Counted from the stretch's first letter, positions 16,810-26,156 are shown. The stretch: 64,000 bases of DNA from Solirubrobacter deserti (GCF_003344625.1 NZ_QPKJ02000004.1:1-64000), one strand, 5' to 3'. Translations and numbers: made by a program. Notes: a model not told the origin generated them from the sequence alone.

Positions 16810-17841
16810 ATGGAGGAGAGAGTCACTATCCGCGAGCTCGCGCGGCGGTCCGGCGTGTCGGTCGGCACCGTATCGCGAGCCCTCAACGGCTACGCCGACG
16901 TGCGTCCCGAGACGCGCGAGCGCATCATGCGCCTCGCGTCCGAGCTCGACTACACGCCGGCCGCCGCGGCGCGCTCGCTGGTCACCCAGCGCTCGCACGT
17001 CATCGGCGTGTTCATGGAGACGGGCGAGGGTCATCCGGATCTCCAGCACCCCTTCTTCCACGAGGTCCTCGGTGGTCTCAAGCAGCGCGTCGGCCGTGAG
17101 GGCTTCGACCTGTTGCTGTTCGCCTCCGAGCGCCCCGGCGGCGGCTACGGCCCGCACGACTACCTCAAGCGGGCCCGCCACCACAACGTCGATGGCTGCG
17201 CGCTGATCGGGCTCGACCCCGACGACGACGAGGTCCGCCGGCTCGTGCGCGGGGAGATCCCGTGCGTCGCGATCGACATGCAGCTCGAGGGCCCGCGCAC
17301 CGAGGTCGTGATGAGCGACAACGAGGCCGGCGCGGCCGCCGCCGTGCGCCATCTGCACGAGCTGGGCCACCGCCGGATCGCGACGGTCACCGGCATGATC
17401 GACTCGCGCCCGGGCGTGGACCGGCTGCGCGGATACCGCGCCGCGATCCAGGCGCTCGGGCTCGCCTACCGTGACGAGTACGTGCGGTACGGCGACTTCT
17501 ACGCGGAGTCCGCGCGCGAGCAGACCGCTCAGCTGCTCGCCCTCGACGAGCCCCCGACCGCGATCTTCGCCGCCGCCGACATGATGGCCATCGGCGCCAT
17601 CCGGGCCGCCGCCGAAGCCGGCGTGCGCGTGCCCGAGCAGCTTTCCATCGTCGGGTTCGACGACATCCAGCTCGCCCCTCACGTGAACCCGCCCCTCACC
17701 ACGCTGCGCCAGGACAAGCTCGGCCTCGGCGCAGCGGCCGGCGACGCCCTCGTGGCGCGCATCGCCGGCGACCCGGACCGCCCCTCGCTCCGGACGCTCC
17801 CCGTCGAGCTGGTCGTACGCGGTTCCACCGCGGCTCCTTAG
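16810..17841 (+). CDS. LacI-family transcriptional regulator of the beta-glucoside operon
   Basis: 343 residues: N-terminal LacI helix-turn-helix (VTIRELARRSGVSVGTVSRALNG, residues 4-26), hinge, and a periplasmic-binding-protein-like effector domain (HVIGVFMETG to VVRGSTAAP). It probably represses the sugar uptake genes that start 97 bp downstream and its own gene, through the two matching operator-like sites. Its position before a binding-protein/permease/GH1 operon mirrors cebR of Streptomyces, which responds to cellobiose; the effector here is inferred to be a beta-glucoside. ATG 16810 is chosen; the GGAG directly before it is close-spaced. Confidence 0.93.
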   Translation: MEERVTIRELARRSGVSVGTVSRALNGYADVRPETRERIMRLASELDYTPAAAARSLVTQRSHVIGVFMETGEGHPDLQHPFFHEVLGGLKQRVGREGFDLLLFASERPGGGYGPHDYLKRARHHNVDGCALIGLDPDDDEVRRLVRGEIPCVAIDMQLEGPRTEVVMSDNEAGAAAAVRHLHELGHRRIATVTGMIDSRPGVDRLRGYRAAIQALGLAYRDEYVRYGDFYAESAREQTAQLLALDEPPTAIFAAADMMAIGAIRAAAEAGVRVPEQLSIVGFDDIQLAPHVNPPLTTLRQDKLGLGAAAGDALVARIAGDPDRPSLRTLPVELVVRGSTAAP

Positions 17842-17859
17842 GAGGCTCCACCCAACCCC

Positions 17860-17879
17860 GCGGCCGCCCCGGCCGCTTT
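17860..17879 (+). terminator. Rho-independent terminator after the lacI-type gene
   Basis: A 7-bp GC stem (GCGGCCG at 17860-17866, CGGCCGC at 17870-17876) with a CCC loop is followed by TTT. It lies 19 bp after the regulator's stop, separating it from the transport operon. Confidence 0.7.
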
Positions 17880-17892
17880 CGTTCGCGCCGTA

Positions 17893-17908
17893 CCAAAACC
17901 GTTTTTGT
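17893..17908. promoter_or_regulatory. Putative LacI-family operator of the sugar transport operon
   Basis: CCAAAACCGTTTTTGT lies 30 bp before the binding-protein start and repeats the core seen at 16791-16807. It is well placed for the upstream regulator to block transcription of the transport genes. Confidence 0.75.
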
Positions 17909-17937
17909 CAGCATCGCAATGGAGGAGGGAGAACCCC

Positions 17938-19293
17938 ATGCCGAAGAGGCTTGCGGTCGCCGTGGCGGCGACCGCGCTCGCGCTCGCCGCGTGCGGCGGC
18001 GAGGACAACAGCAGCACGGACAACACCAAGGCCGCGCAGGGAGAAGCGCTGCAGAAGGGCGTCACGTTGACGCTGTGGACGATGCCCAACTCGCCGCAGC
18101 CGAAGGAGGACCTGCAGAAGATGGTCGCCCCCTTCACGGCCAAGACGGGCGTGAAGGTCGACGTGCAGGAGGTCGGCTGGGACGTCCAGTTCGACCGCAT
18201 CCGCAACGCAGCCGTCGCCGGCGAGGGCCCCGACATCACGCAGGCCGGCACGACCCAGGTGCCGTTCTTCGCCGCGCTCGGCGGGTTCATGGACCTGAGC
18301 GACCGCGTCGAGGAGATCGGCGGCAAGGCGGCCTACGCCGAGGGCATCTGGAACACCACGCAGGTGCAGGGCCAGGAGGGCACGTGGGCCGTGCCGTGGT
18401 TCACGGAGGCGCGCTCGATCTACTACCGCAAGGACGTGCTCGAGAAGGCCGGCGTCGATCCGGCCACGGCGTTCCAGGACCTGGACTCCTTCAAGGCCAC
18501 GCTGCAGGCCATCAAGGACAAGGTGCCGGACATCGAGCCGTTCGGCGCGCCCGGCAAGAAGGCCTACGACCTCGTGCACCAGGTCATGCCGTTCGTGTGG
18601 GACAACGGCGGTGCGGAGCTGTCCGCGGACGCCAAGCAGTCGACGATCAACTCGCCCGAGTCGCAGGCGGGCGTGGAGTTCATGGGCGACCTGATCACGT
18701 CCGGCCTGTTCGACAAGTCCCAGCTCGAGCGTGACGGCACGCAGGTCGAGAACCAGTTCAAGGGCGGCCGGCTCGCGGTCTGGATCGGCGGTCCGTGGGT
18801 GCTCGGCTCGATCGATCGGGCCGAGGACGACACGTGGTCCGAGGAGGCGCGCGCCAACGTCGGCGTGGCCCCGATGCCGACCGGCCCGGGCGGCAAGGCC
18901 TACACGTTCGTCGGCGGCTCGGACCTGATGGTGTTCAAGAACACCAAGTACCCGAACGAGGCGTGGGCGCTGGTGAAGTTCCTCAGCTCCGACCAGACCC
19001 AGATCGACTACGCGAAGCTCCTCGGCATGTTCCCGGCGCGGCTGGATCCCCAGCAGCAGGTCGGCGACAGCTCCGAGAACCACAAGGCGTTCTTCCAGGC
19101 CATCCAATCCGGGCGCACCTACGCCCCGATCCCGCAGTGGGGCCAGATCGAGAACGCGTACAAGACGCGCTTCGGGAACATTCTCGACAGCGCGGCAGGC
19201 GTCGGCACGGACTACAGCGCGGCGACCGTGAAGTCCCAGCTCGACGCCGCGGCGAAGGAGGCCGACGGGCTCTTGGCCCAGTCGGCGGGGTAG
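17938..19293 (+). CDS. Sugar ABC transporter substrate-binding lipoprotein
   Basis: A 451-residue extracytoplasmic solute-binding protein (family 1). The signal peptide ends in lipobox LALAAC, so the mature protein is lipid-anchored at Cys about 20. Typical features are VTLTLWTMPNSPQ after the linker, a DITQAGTTQVPFFAALGGFMDLS segment, and WAVPWFTEARSIYYRKD. ATG 17938 follows GGAGGAGGGAG. It is the first gene of a tightly overlapping operon with two permeases, a GH1 glucosidase and an ATPase, so the ligand is probably cellobiose or another beta-glucoside. Confidence 0.95.
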   Translation: MPKRLAVAVAATALALAACGGEDNSSTDNTKAAQGEALQKGVTLTLWTMPNSPQPKEDLQKMVAPFTAKTGVKVDVQEVGWDVQFDRIRNAAVAGEGPDITQAGTTQVPFFAALGGFMDLSDRVEEIGGKAAYAEGIWNTTQVQGQEGTWAVPWFTEARSIYYRKDVLEKAGVDPATAFQDLDSFKATLQAIKDKVPDIEPFGAPGKKAYDLVHQVMPFVWDNGGAELSADAKQSTINSPESQAGVEFMGDLITSGLFDKSQLERDGTQVENQFKGGRLAVWIGGPWVLGSIDRAEDDTWSEEARANVGVAPMPTGPGGKAYTFVGGSDLMVFKNTKYPNEAWALVKFLSSDQTQIDYAKLLGMFPARLDPQQQVGDSSENHKAFFQAIQSGRTYAPIPQWGQIENAYKTRFGNILDSAAGVGTDYSAATVKSQLDAAAKEADGLLAQSAG

Positions 19294-20282
19294 TGGCACC
19301 CACGACCCTCCAGCCGCCCCCCGAGGCCCGCTCCGCACGCGTTCTCCCCTCGCGTGCGGGGCGGCCTCGCCGCCCGCGCCGGCGCCGGAACTGGTTCGCC
19401 TACGGGCTGATCGCCCCCGCCGTCACGTTCATGGTGCTGGTGCACCTGATCCCCACGACGGGCGGGATCCTCCTCTCCTTCAAGCGGCTCAACACCTTCA
19501 CGTTCTCGCGCCTCTTCGACGCCCCCTGGAGCGGGCTCGAGAACTACCGCGGCATCCTCTTCGACACCGCGAACCCGCTGCACGACGGCTTCTTCGGCGC
19601 CGTCCAGAACACGTTCGTCTACACGTTCTGGACCGTCGGCGGCACGATCGTCGGCGGCCTGGCGATCGCGCTGCTGCTCAACCGGCCGATGCGCGGCCAG
19701 CGGCTCGTGCGCACGCTGATGCTCACCCCGTGGATCGTGCCGAGCTTCGTCGTCGCGGTGCTGTGGGGCTTCATGTGGCAGAGCGACGTCGGGATCGTCA
19801 ACAAGATCCTGGTCGACTACACCGGGCTGCTCGGCGAGCGTCCGATCTGGCTGCTGGGCGAGAACTCGATGTGGGCGATCGTGATCCCGTCGATCTGGCG
19901 GGGGCTGCCGTTCGCGATGATCTTCTTCCTCGCCGGCCTGCAGGCGATGCCGCAGGAGCTCCACGAGGCCGCCGCGATCGACGGCGCCGGCCCGCTGCGG
20001 CGCTTCCGCTACATCACCCTGCCGCTGCTGCGGCCGCTGATCGCCGTGCAGCTGCTGTTCTGCGTGATCTACGCCGCGTACCAGTTCGCGATCCCGTACA
20101 TCATGCTCGGCTCGAACCCGGGCCCGGACGCCGACCTGATGATGACGCTGATCGTCCGGCAGTCCTTCTCCAACAACCTGTTCGGCTTCGGCGCCGCGGC
20201 CTCGGTCCTGCTCACGCTCGCCATGTGCGTGTGGGTGGCCGTCTGGTACCGCGCGTTCAAGCGAGATCTGGAGGCGACATGA
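19293..20282 (+). CDS. Sugar ABC transporter permease (MalF-like)
   Basis: A 329-residue inner-membrane permease with six predicted membrane segments and the EAA loop EAAAIDGAGPLRRFRYITLP that contacts the ATPase. GTG 19293 shares its G with the TAG stop of the binding-protein gene (1-bp overlap). The basic Pro/Arg-rich first 40 residues are a cytoplasmic lead. It pairs with the next gene to form the channel. Confidence 0.94.
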   Translation: MAPTTLQPPPEARSARVLPSRAGRPRRPRRRRNWFAYGLIAPAVTFMVLVHLIPTTGGILLSFKRLNTFTFSRLFDAPWSGLENYRGILFDTANPLHDGFFGAVQNTFVYTFWTVGGTIVGGLAIALLLNRPMRGQRLVRTLMLTPWIVPSFVVAVLWGFMWQSDVGIVNKILVDYTGLLGERPIWLLGENSMWAIVIPSIWRGLPFAMIFFLAGLQAMPQELHEAAAIDGAGPLRRFRYITLPLLRPLIAVQLLFCVIYAAYQFAIPYIMLGSNPGPDADLMMTLIVRQSFSNNLFGFGAAASVLLTLAMCVWVAVWYRAFKRDLEAT

Positions 20283-21115
20283 GTGCTCGCTTGGTGAACC
20301 GGGGCCTGGATGCCCTGACGTGGCTCGTGCTGGCGTTGATGCTCTCGCCGATCCTGTGGCTGGTGCTGTCCTCGTTGCAGACGGACGGCCAGCTCTCCCG
20401 CGGGGCCTATGACCTGCTGTCGCCGACGTTCGACGCGTTCACGCGCATGTGGCAGAGCGTCGACTTCGAGCGCTACCTGTTGAACTCGTTGATCATCTGC
20501 ACGGCCGCGGCGTTGTGCGCGACGGCGTTCGCGGCGTGCGCCGGCTACGCGCTCGCGCGCTTCCAGTTCCGCGGCGGGAAGGCGCTCTCGCTCGGCGTGG
20601 TCGGCACGCAGCTGATCCCCGGCTCCCTGTTCCTGCTGCCCGTGTTCATGGGCTTCGTGTGGCTCAAGCAGAACACGCCGATCGCGCTGTTCGACACGCA
20701 CCTCGGGATGGTGCTGGTCTACACCGCGTTCTTCACGCCGGTGGCGATCTACTTCATGCGGTACTTCTTCATCGCGATCCCGCGGGATCTCGAGGAGGCC
20801 GCGATGGTCGACGGGTGCAACCGCTTCGGCGCGTTCGTGAAGATCGTGCTGCCCGCCGCGGCGCCCGGGCTGGTCGCCACGTTCGTGTACGCCTTCCTGT
20901 TCGCGTGGGACGAGCTGCTGTTCGTCGCCGCCTTGACGCAGGAGAACGCCGAGACGATCCCGATCGGCATCCGCAACTTCATCGGTAACTATCAGGAAAG
21001 GACGGCCCAGCTGATGGCGGCCGGTGTGGTTTCGACGTTGCCCGTTCTGATCGCGTTCTTCGCGACGCAGCGCTGGCTGGTGAAGGGCATCACCGCCGGG
21101 GCGGTGAAGGGATGA
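20279..21115 (+). CDS. Sugar ABC transporter permease (MalG-like)
   Basis: 278 residues with six membrane segments and the EAA loop EEAAMVDGCNRFGAFVKIVLP. It starts at ATG 20279, overlapping the previous stop by 4 bp (ATGA), and its own stop overlaps the GH1 start the same way. It forms the heterodimeric channel with the preceding permease. Confidence 0.95.
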   Translation: MSARLVNRGLDALTWLVLALMLSPILWLVLSSLQTDGQLSRGAYDLLSPTFDAFTRMWQSVDFERYLLNSLIICTAAALCATAFAACAGYALARFQFRGGKALSLGVVGTQLIPGSLFLLPVFMGFVWLKQNTPIALFDTHLGMVLVYTAFFTPVAIYFMRYFFIAIPRDLEEAAMVDGCNRFGAFVKIVLPAAAPGLVATFVYAFLFAWDELLFVAALTQENAETIPIGIRNFIGNYQERTAQLMAAGVVSTLPVLIAFFATQRWLVKGITAGAVKG

Positions 21116-22470
21116 CGGCGACCGCTCCCCAGCCGTGGCTTGCCGCGGCCGACGGACTGCCCGCCGGCTTCCGCTTCGGCGCGGCGACTGCCTCCTATCA
21201 GGTGGAAGGTGCCGCGCGCGAGGACGGCCGCGGCGAGTCCATCTGGGATCGGTTCAGCCACCTGCCCGGGAATGTGGTCAACGGCGACACCGGTGACGTC
21301 GCGTGCGACCACTACCACCGGTGGACCGACGACCTGGACCTGATGGTGTCGCTCGGGCTGGAGTCCTACCGCTTCTCGATCGCCTGGCCGCGCGTGCAGC
21401 CGGACGGGCGCGGGCCGCTGAACGCCCGGGGCGTCGCCTGGTACCGGAGATTGGTGGAAGGGCTGCTGGAGCGCGGGATCGAGCCGGTCGCGACGCTCTA
21501 CCACTGGGACCTGCCGCAGGCGCGGCAGGAGGCCGGTGGCTGGGCCGTGCGGGACACCGCGCTGCGCTTCGCCGAGTACGCGGACTCGATGGCGTCCGTG
21601 CTCGGCGACGTGGTCGAGGGCTGGATCACCCACAACGAGCCGTGGGTGGTGGCGTTCCTCGGCCACGCGCACGGGCGCAAGGCGCCCGGCATCCGCGACT
21701 GGCCGACGGCGCTGGCCGTGTCGCACAACCTGCTGCTCTCGCACGGGCTGGCGGTGGACGCGCTGCGCGCGCGGGTGCCGGACACGCCCGTCGGGATCAC
21801 GCTCAACCTGAACCCCATGCGCGGGGAGCCGGAGGCCGCCGCGCTGATGGACGCGCACCAGAACCGCTGGTTCCTGGACCCCGTGCTGCGCGGGACGTAC
21901 CCCGCCGAGATGATCGAGGCCTACGAGCGCGTCTTCGGCGCGCTGCCGGTCAATCCCGAGGACCTGGACGTGATCTCGCGCCCGATCGACTTCCTCGGCG
22001 TCAACTACTACAACCCGACCTACGTGCGGGCGTCTTCGGAGGCGCCGCTGGGCGCTTCCACCTACGCGCCGCGCGGCGCGCTGACCGCGATGGGCTGGCC
22101 GGTCGACGCGAGCGGCTTGCACGAGCTGCTGGTCCGACTGCGCGCCGACTACGGCGACCTCGAGATCTGGATCACCGAGAACGGGGCCGCGTTCGACGAC
22201 GAGAAGCTGGTCGACGGCGTGGTCGAGGACCCGTCGCGCGTGGCGTACCTCTCGTCCCATCTCGAGGCGTTGCGGCGCGCGGCGCGCGAGGGCGTGAACG
22301 TCAAGCGCTACCACGCGTGGTCGCTGCTGGACAACTTCGAGTGGGAGCACGGCTACGACAAGCGCTTCGGGATCGTGCGCGTCGACTACGAGACGCAGGA
22401 GCGGATTCTGAAGCGGAGCGCGCTCTGGTACCGGGATCACATCGCGGCGACGCGGGGAGGGGGTGCGTGA
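21112..22470 (+). CDS. Beta-glucosidase, glycoside hydrolase family 1
   Basis: 452 residues, normal for GH1. The FRFGAATASYQVEGAARED opening, the acid/base Glu in THNEPW (about residue 175), the YYNPTYV region and the nucleophile Glu in WITENGAAF (about residue 360) are intact. No signal peptide is seen, so it cleaves imported oligosaccharides in the cytoplasm. It overlaps the permease upstream (ATGA) and the ATPase downstream (TGATG). It is equivalent in position to bglC of the Streptomyces ceb operon. Confidence 0.96.
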   Translation: MTATAPQPWLAAADGLPAGFRFGAATASYQVEGAAREDGRGESIWDRFSHLPGNVVNGDTGDVACDHYHRWTDDLDLMVSLGLESYRFSIAWPRVQPDGRGPLNARGVAWYRRLVEGLLERGIEPVATLYHWDLPQARQEAGGWAVRDTALRFAEYADSMASVLGDVVEGWITHNEPWVVAFLGHAHGRKAPGIRDWPTALAVSHNLLLSHGLAVDALRARVPDTPVGITLNLNPMRGEPEAAALMDAHQNRWFLDPVLRGTYPAEMIEAYERVFGALPVNPEDLDVISRPIDFLGVNYYNPTYVRASSEAPLGASTYAPRGALTAMGWPVDASGLHELLVRLRADYGDLEIWITENGAAFDDEKLVDGVVEDPSRVAYLSSHLEALRRAAREGVNVKRYHAWSLLDNFEWEHGYDKRFGIVRVDYETQERILKRSALWYRDHIAATRGGGA

Positions 22471-23588
22471 TGGCGTCGATCGCCTTTGAGGGCGTGTCCA
22501 AGGTCTTCGACGACGGCACGAGGGCCGTGGACGAGCTGGACCTGCAGATCCCCGACGGCGAGTTCACGATCCTCGTCGGCCCGTCCGGCTCGGGCAAGTC
22601 GACCGCGCTGCGGATGCTCGCGGGCCTGGAGGAGACGACGTCAGGCGAGATCTCGATCGGCTCCCGGGTCGTCACCGACGTGGCGCCGAAGGACCGCGAC
22701 ATCGCGATGGTCTTCCAGTCCTACGCGCTGTACCCGCACATGAGCGTGGCCGAGAACATGGGCTTCGCGCTGAAGCTGCAGAAGGTGCCCAAGGACGACG
22801 TGCGCGCGCGCGTCGCCTCGGCCGCCTCCCGCCTCGGGATCGGCGAGCTGCTCGAGCGCCGGCCGAAGGCGCTGTCCGGCGGCCAGCGCCAGCGCGTGGC
22901 GCTGGGCCGCGCGATCGTCCGCTCGCCCGAGGCGTTCCTGATGGACGAGCCGTTGTCGAACCTGGACGCGAAGCTCCGGGTGGAGATGCGCGCGTACATC
23001 GCGCGGCTGCACCAGGAGCTCGGAACGACGACCCTGTACGTCACCCACGACCAGACCGAGGCCATGACCATGGGCGACCGGGTCGCGGTCATGCGCGACG
23101 GGCGCCTGGAGCAGGTCGACACGCCGCAGGCGTTGTACGAGCGGCCCGCGAACGTGTTCGTGGCCGGCTTCATCGGCTCCCCCGCGATGAACCTGCTGCG
23201 CGGCGTCGCCTCCGAGGCCGGGGTGATGCTCGGCACCCAACGGCTCGCGGTTCGCACGCCGCACCGCGGCGAGGTGATCGTCGGCATCCGGCCGGAGGCG
23301 CTCGAGCCGGCGGGTGAGGACGGCCCGGACGTGCTGTCGCTGCGCGTGGTGCTGAGCGAGATGCTGGGCAGCGACGTGCTCCTGCATCTGGAGGCCCCCA
23401 CCTCGTCCGTGCTGACCGGCGACATGCTCGACACGCCGGACGAGGAGCTCGTCGACGACACGACGCGCTTCGTCGCGCGCGTCCCGCCGTCCTTCCGCGC
23501 GGACCCGGGGGTGCACGTGCACCTGCGCGTCGATCTCGACCGCGTCCACCTGTTCGACCCGGAAACGGAGCGGGTCATCCCGCGTTGA
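22470..23588 (+). CDS. ABC transporter ATP-binding protein (MsiK/UgpC type)
   Basis: 372 residues. Walker A GPSGSGKST, signature LSGGQRQRVALGRA, Walker B FLMDEPLSNLDAKLR, switch His in LYVTHDQTEAMTMGD, and a C-terminal TOBE/OB regulatory domain (GIRPEALEPAG...) as in MalK-type ATPases. ATG 22470 overlaps the GH1 stop (TGATG); GTG 22467 is a one-codon longer option. Streptomyces usually shares one MsiK among many importers; here the ATPase is inside the operon. Confidence 0.95.
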   Translation: MASIAFEGVSKVFDDGTRAVDELDLQIPDGEFTILVGPSGSGKSTALRMLAGLEETTSGEISIGSRVVTDVAPKDRDIAMVFQSYALYPHMSVAENMGFALKLQKVPKDDVRARVASAASRLGIGELLERRPKALSGGQRQRVALGRAIVRSPEAFLMDEPLSNLDAKLRVEMRAYIARLHQELGTTTLYVTHDQTEAMTMGDRVAVMRDGRLEQVDTPQALYERPANVFVAGFIGSPAMNLLRGVASEAGVMLGTQRLAVRTPHRGEVIVGIRPEALEPAGEDGPDVLSLRVVLSEMLGSDVLLHLEAPTSSVLTGDMLDTPDEELVDDTTRFVARVPPSFRADPGVHVHLRVDLDRVHLFDPETERVIPR

Positions 23589-23688
23589 CGACCGTCGGTC
23601 GAACCGGATTCGGCCCGCATGTCCATGTTCGTCCGCACAACATGCTCACAGAATGCCCCTCGGCAACGAGGGACGGGGGGCGTTCAGT

Positions 23689-25308
23689 ATGCAGGAGGGC
23701 ATGAAGCGTCGGGATTTCCTGACGCGGGTGGGGCTCGTCGGCGGAGCGGGCGCGATGTACGGGACGATGGATGCGCTCGGGCTCATCGCGTCTCCGACCA
23801 ACGCGCCGGCCGCCTGGGCCGGTGAGCAGGCGGCCTGGCGACCGCCGCACAAGGCCGACTTCGACTACGCCGGTCACCACGGCCGGCCCAGCGTGGTCGT
23901 GCTCGGCGCCGGCGTGGCCGGGCTCGTCACGGCCTACGAGCTCGGCAAGGCCGGGTACCGCTGCACCGTGCTCGAGGCGCGCGGGCGGCCCGGCGGCCGC
24001 AACTGGACCGTGCGCGGCGGGACGGAGGAGACCGAGATCGGCGGCGTCCGCCAGCGCGCGGACTTCAGCAAGGGCCAGTACCTGAACGCCGGCCCCGCGC
24101 GCATCGCCGGCCACATGGTGACGCTCGACTACTGCCGCGAGCTCGGCGTGCCGATCGAGGTCTTCACGAACGCCAACGCCGACGCCTACTACTACAACGA
24201 AGGCGTCGGCCCGCTCAGCGGCAAGCCGATCCGCCACCGCACCGGCAAGGCGGACATGTACGGCTACGTGTCCGAGCTGCTCGCCAAGGCGACCGATCAG
24301 GGCGCGCTCGACGGGCGCCTGAACGAGGCCGACCAGGCGCGGCTGATCAGCTTCCTGCGCTCGTTCGGCGCGATCAACGCCCAGAACGCGTACACGGGCG
24401 GCTCGCGGCGCGGGTACTCCGTCGAGCCGGGCGCCGGAACCGAGGCCGGCACGCCGCTGGGACCGCCCTTCGCGCTGGAGGAGCTGCTGCAGAGCCAGAT
24501 CGGCAACAACTTCTCGTTCGAGTTCGGCTGGGATCAGGCGATGCTGATGTTCCAGCCCGTCGGCGGCATGGACCGGATCCCGTACGCGCTGGCCGAGGCC
24601 GTCCGGCGGACGGGCGGCCGGATCGTCTCCGACGCGCCGGTCGTCGAGGTGCTCAACGTGGGCGGCGGGGTCCGCGTCGCCTACCGCGACGGCTGGCGCA
24701 CGCGCGTGGCCGAGGGCGACTTCGCCGTCTGCACGATCCCGCCGCAGGTCATGAAGGGCGTCGCCAGCAACCTCGCGCCGGCGACCAAGGACGCGCTCGC
24801 CTACGCCGTCGGCGTCGCGACGGGCAAGATCGGGCTCGAGTACAAGCGCCGCTTCTGGGAGGAAGACGAGCAGATCTTCGGCGGCATCACCAACACCAAC
24901 ATGGACCTGTCCACGATCTGGTACCCGTCCTACGGCTACCTCGGGGACCGCGGGCTCGTCGTCGGCTACTACAACTTCGGCGCCAACGCGGTGTCCTACG
25001 GCGACGCGCCGTTGCCCGAGCGGTTGTCGCGCGCGCTCGCGCAGGGCCGCAAGATCCACGGTGACGCCTACGCGCGCGAGCTGCGCACGTCCTTCTCGGT
25101 GGCCTGGCAGAAGATCCGCTACAGCGAGGGCGGCTGGGTCTCCTGGCCATCGCGCACCAGCGGCCAGTACACCCGGTTGCTCGAGCCCGACGGCAACGTC
25201 TACTTCGCCGGCGACCACCTCAGCTACTACATCGCCTGGCAGTCAGGCGCGATCGAGTCGGCCCGCAAGGTCGTCATGCAGATCCACGACCGAGTCAGGA
25301 GCGCCTGA
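23689..25308 (+). CDS. Tat-exported flavin amine oxidase (L-amino-acid oxidase-like)
   Basis: About 539 residues. A twin-arginine signal (MKRRDFLTRVGLVGG) predicts folded export. The FAD-binding dinucleotide fold VVVLGAGVAGLVTAYELGKAGYRCTVLEARGRPGGR and the C-terminal GNVYFAGDHLSYYIAWQSGAIESA motif place it in the flavin monoamine oxidase/LAAO family, which converts amines or amino acids to imines plus H2O2. ATG 23689 is chosen; ATG 23701 has AGGAGG very close and ATG 23653 is longer. The next gene, a RidA-like protein, overlaps by 1 bp (TGATG). The substrate is unknown. Confidence 0.92.
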   Translation: MQEGMKRRDFLTRVGLVGGAGAMYGTMDALGLIASPTNAPAAWAGEQAAWRPPHKADFDYAGHHGRPSVVVLGAGVAGLVTAYELGKAGYRCTVLEARGRPGGRNWTVRGGTEETEIGGVRQRADFSKGQYLNAGPARIAGHMVTLDYCRELGVPIEVFTNANADAYYYNEGVGPLSGKPIRHRTGKADMYGYVSELLAKATDQGALDGRLNEADQARLISFLRSFGAINAQNAYTGGSRRGYSVEPGAGTEAGTPLGPPFALEELLQSQIGNNFSFEFGWDQAMLMFQPVGGMDRIPYALAEAVRRTGGRIVSDAPVVEVLNVGGGVRVAYRDGWRTRVAEGDFAVCTIPPQVMKGVASNLAPATKDALAYAVGVATGKIGLEYKRRFWEEDEQIFGGITNTNMDLSTIWYPSYGYLGDRGLVVGYYNFGANAVSYGDAPLPERLSRALAQGRKIHGDAYARELRTSFSVAWQKIRYSEGGWVSWPSRTSGQYTRLLEPDGNVYFAGDHLSYYIAWQSGAIESARKVVMQIHDRVRSA

Positions 25309-26018
25309 TGAACCTGCATCGCGCGGCCGTGCTGGCGGTGGCGTTCGTGCTGGTGTTCGCGGGCGGCGTGGCCGCCTCCGGGCGCCTGGCCCCGGGCTGG
25401 GACTTCTCGAAGTTCCCGCCGCGCCCGGACTCGCCCCCGACTCGCCCGGACCAGGCCATCCACAACATCGACACGTCCGTGCCCGACCCGTTCATCGCCA
25501 GCGGCGTGAGCGTGGGCGACGGCGTCGAGCTCTACTACTCGAGCGGGATCGGCCCGGGCGCGCTGAACCCGGCCGCGCCGAACGGCACGCCCGAGCGGTA
25601 CGTCGACCCCGCGCACTTCCCCGGCGGCGTCCTCTCACCCGGCGTCACGATCACCGAGGCCCAGGGCATGAACGCGCTCGCGCGGATCGCCGACAACCTC
25701 GCGTCGGTCGGCCTGACGATGCGCGACGTGCTGACCCTGCGCGTGTATATGGACAACGCTCCGGGCTCAAACACGATGGACTTCGCGGGCTTCAACCGCG
25801 CCTACCGCCAGTTCTTCGCCAACGTCAATTTGCACACGGGCGCCGTGATCCCACAGCGTCGCGGTACGGGCGAACCCGCGCCGCCGCTGGTGGTCAACCC
25901 GGTACGGCCCTCGCGCACGGCGCTGGAAGTCGCGGGCCTGCCGGTCGCGGGGTGGCTCGTCGAGATCGAGGCGGTCGCGAAGCGGCCCTCGGACAAACGG
26001 GGCCGTCACGACGATTGA
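25308..26018 (+). CDS. Exported RidA (YjgF/UK114) family protein
   Basis: 236 residues: an N-terminal signal peptide or anchor (VLAVAFVLVFAGGVAA) then a RidA domain in the second half. Features are VLTLRVYMDNAPGSNTMDF, FNRAYRQFF, and the closing SRTALEVAGLP...VEIEAVA with the ligand-binding Arg and Glu positions retained. RidA proteins hydrolyse reactive imines/enamines to keto acids and ammonia. The start ATG overlaps the amine oxidase stop, so the two are coupled. An imine hydrolase outside the membrane beside an imine-producing oxidase suggests one pathway. The first 100 residues before the core are longer than normal. Confidence 0.88.
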   Translation: MNLHRAAVLAVAFVLVFAGGVAASGRLAPGWDFSKFPPRPDSPPTRPDQAIHNIDTSVPDPFIASGVSVGDGVELYYSSGIGPGALNPAAPNGTPERYVDPAHFPGGVLSPGVTITEAQGMNALARIADNLASVGLTMRDVLTLRVYMDNAPGSNTMDFAGFNRAYRQFFANVNLHTGAVIPQRRGTGEPAPPLVVNPVRPSRTALEVAGLPVAGWLVEIEAVAKRPSDKRGRHDD

Positions 26019-26042
26019 GGGTCGCTAAACTAGCCGCCGCCC

Positions 26043-26124
<82 letters not shown>

Positions 26125-26131
26125 TCTGAAG

Positions 26132-26156
26132 GTCCGGCGCGTCTTTCGTGCCGGAC
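26132..26156 (+). terminator. Hairpin after tRNA-Tyr
   Basis: GTCCGGC at 26132-26138 pairs with GCCGGAC at 26150-26156, with further partial pairing inward and a TCTTT loop. It starts 8 bp after the tRNA and probably ends its transcript. Confidence 0.65.

Noticed and set aside
18795..19292. Upstream extension of the first sugar permease frame
   Set aside because: It lies in a different frame over the conserved binding-protein C-terminus and has shadow-like Arg/Gly composition; the GTG at 19293 overlapping the previous stop is the better start.
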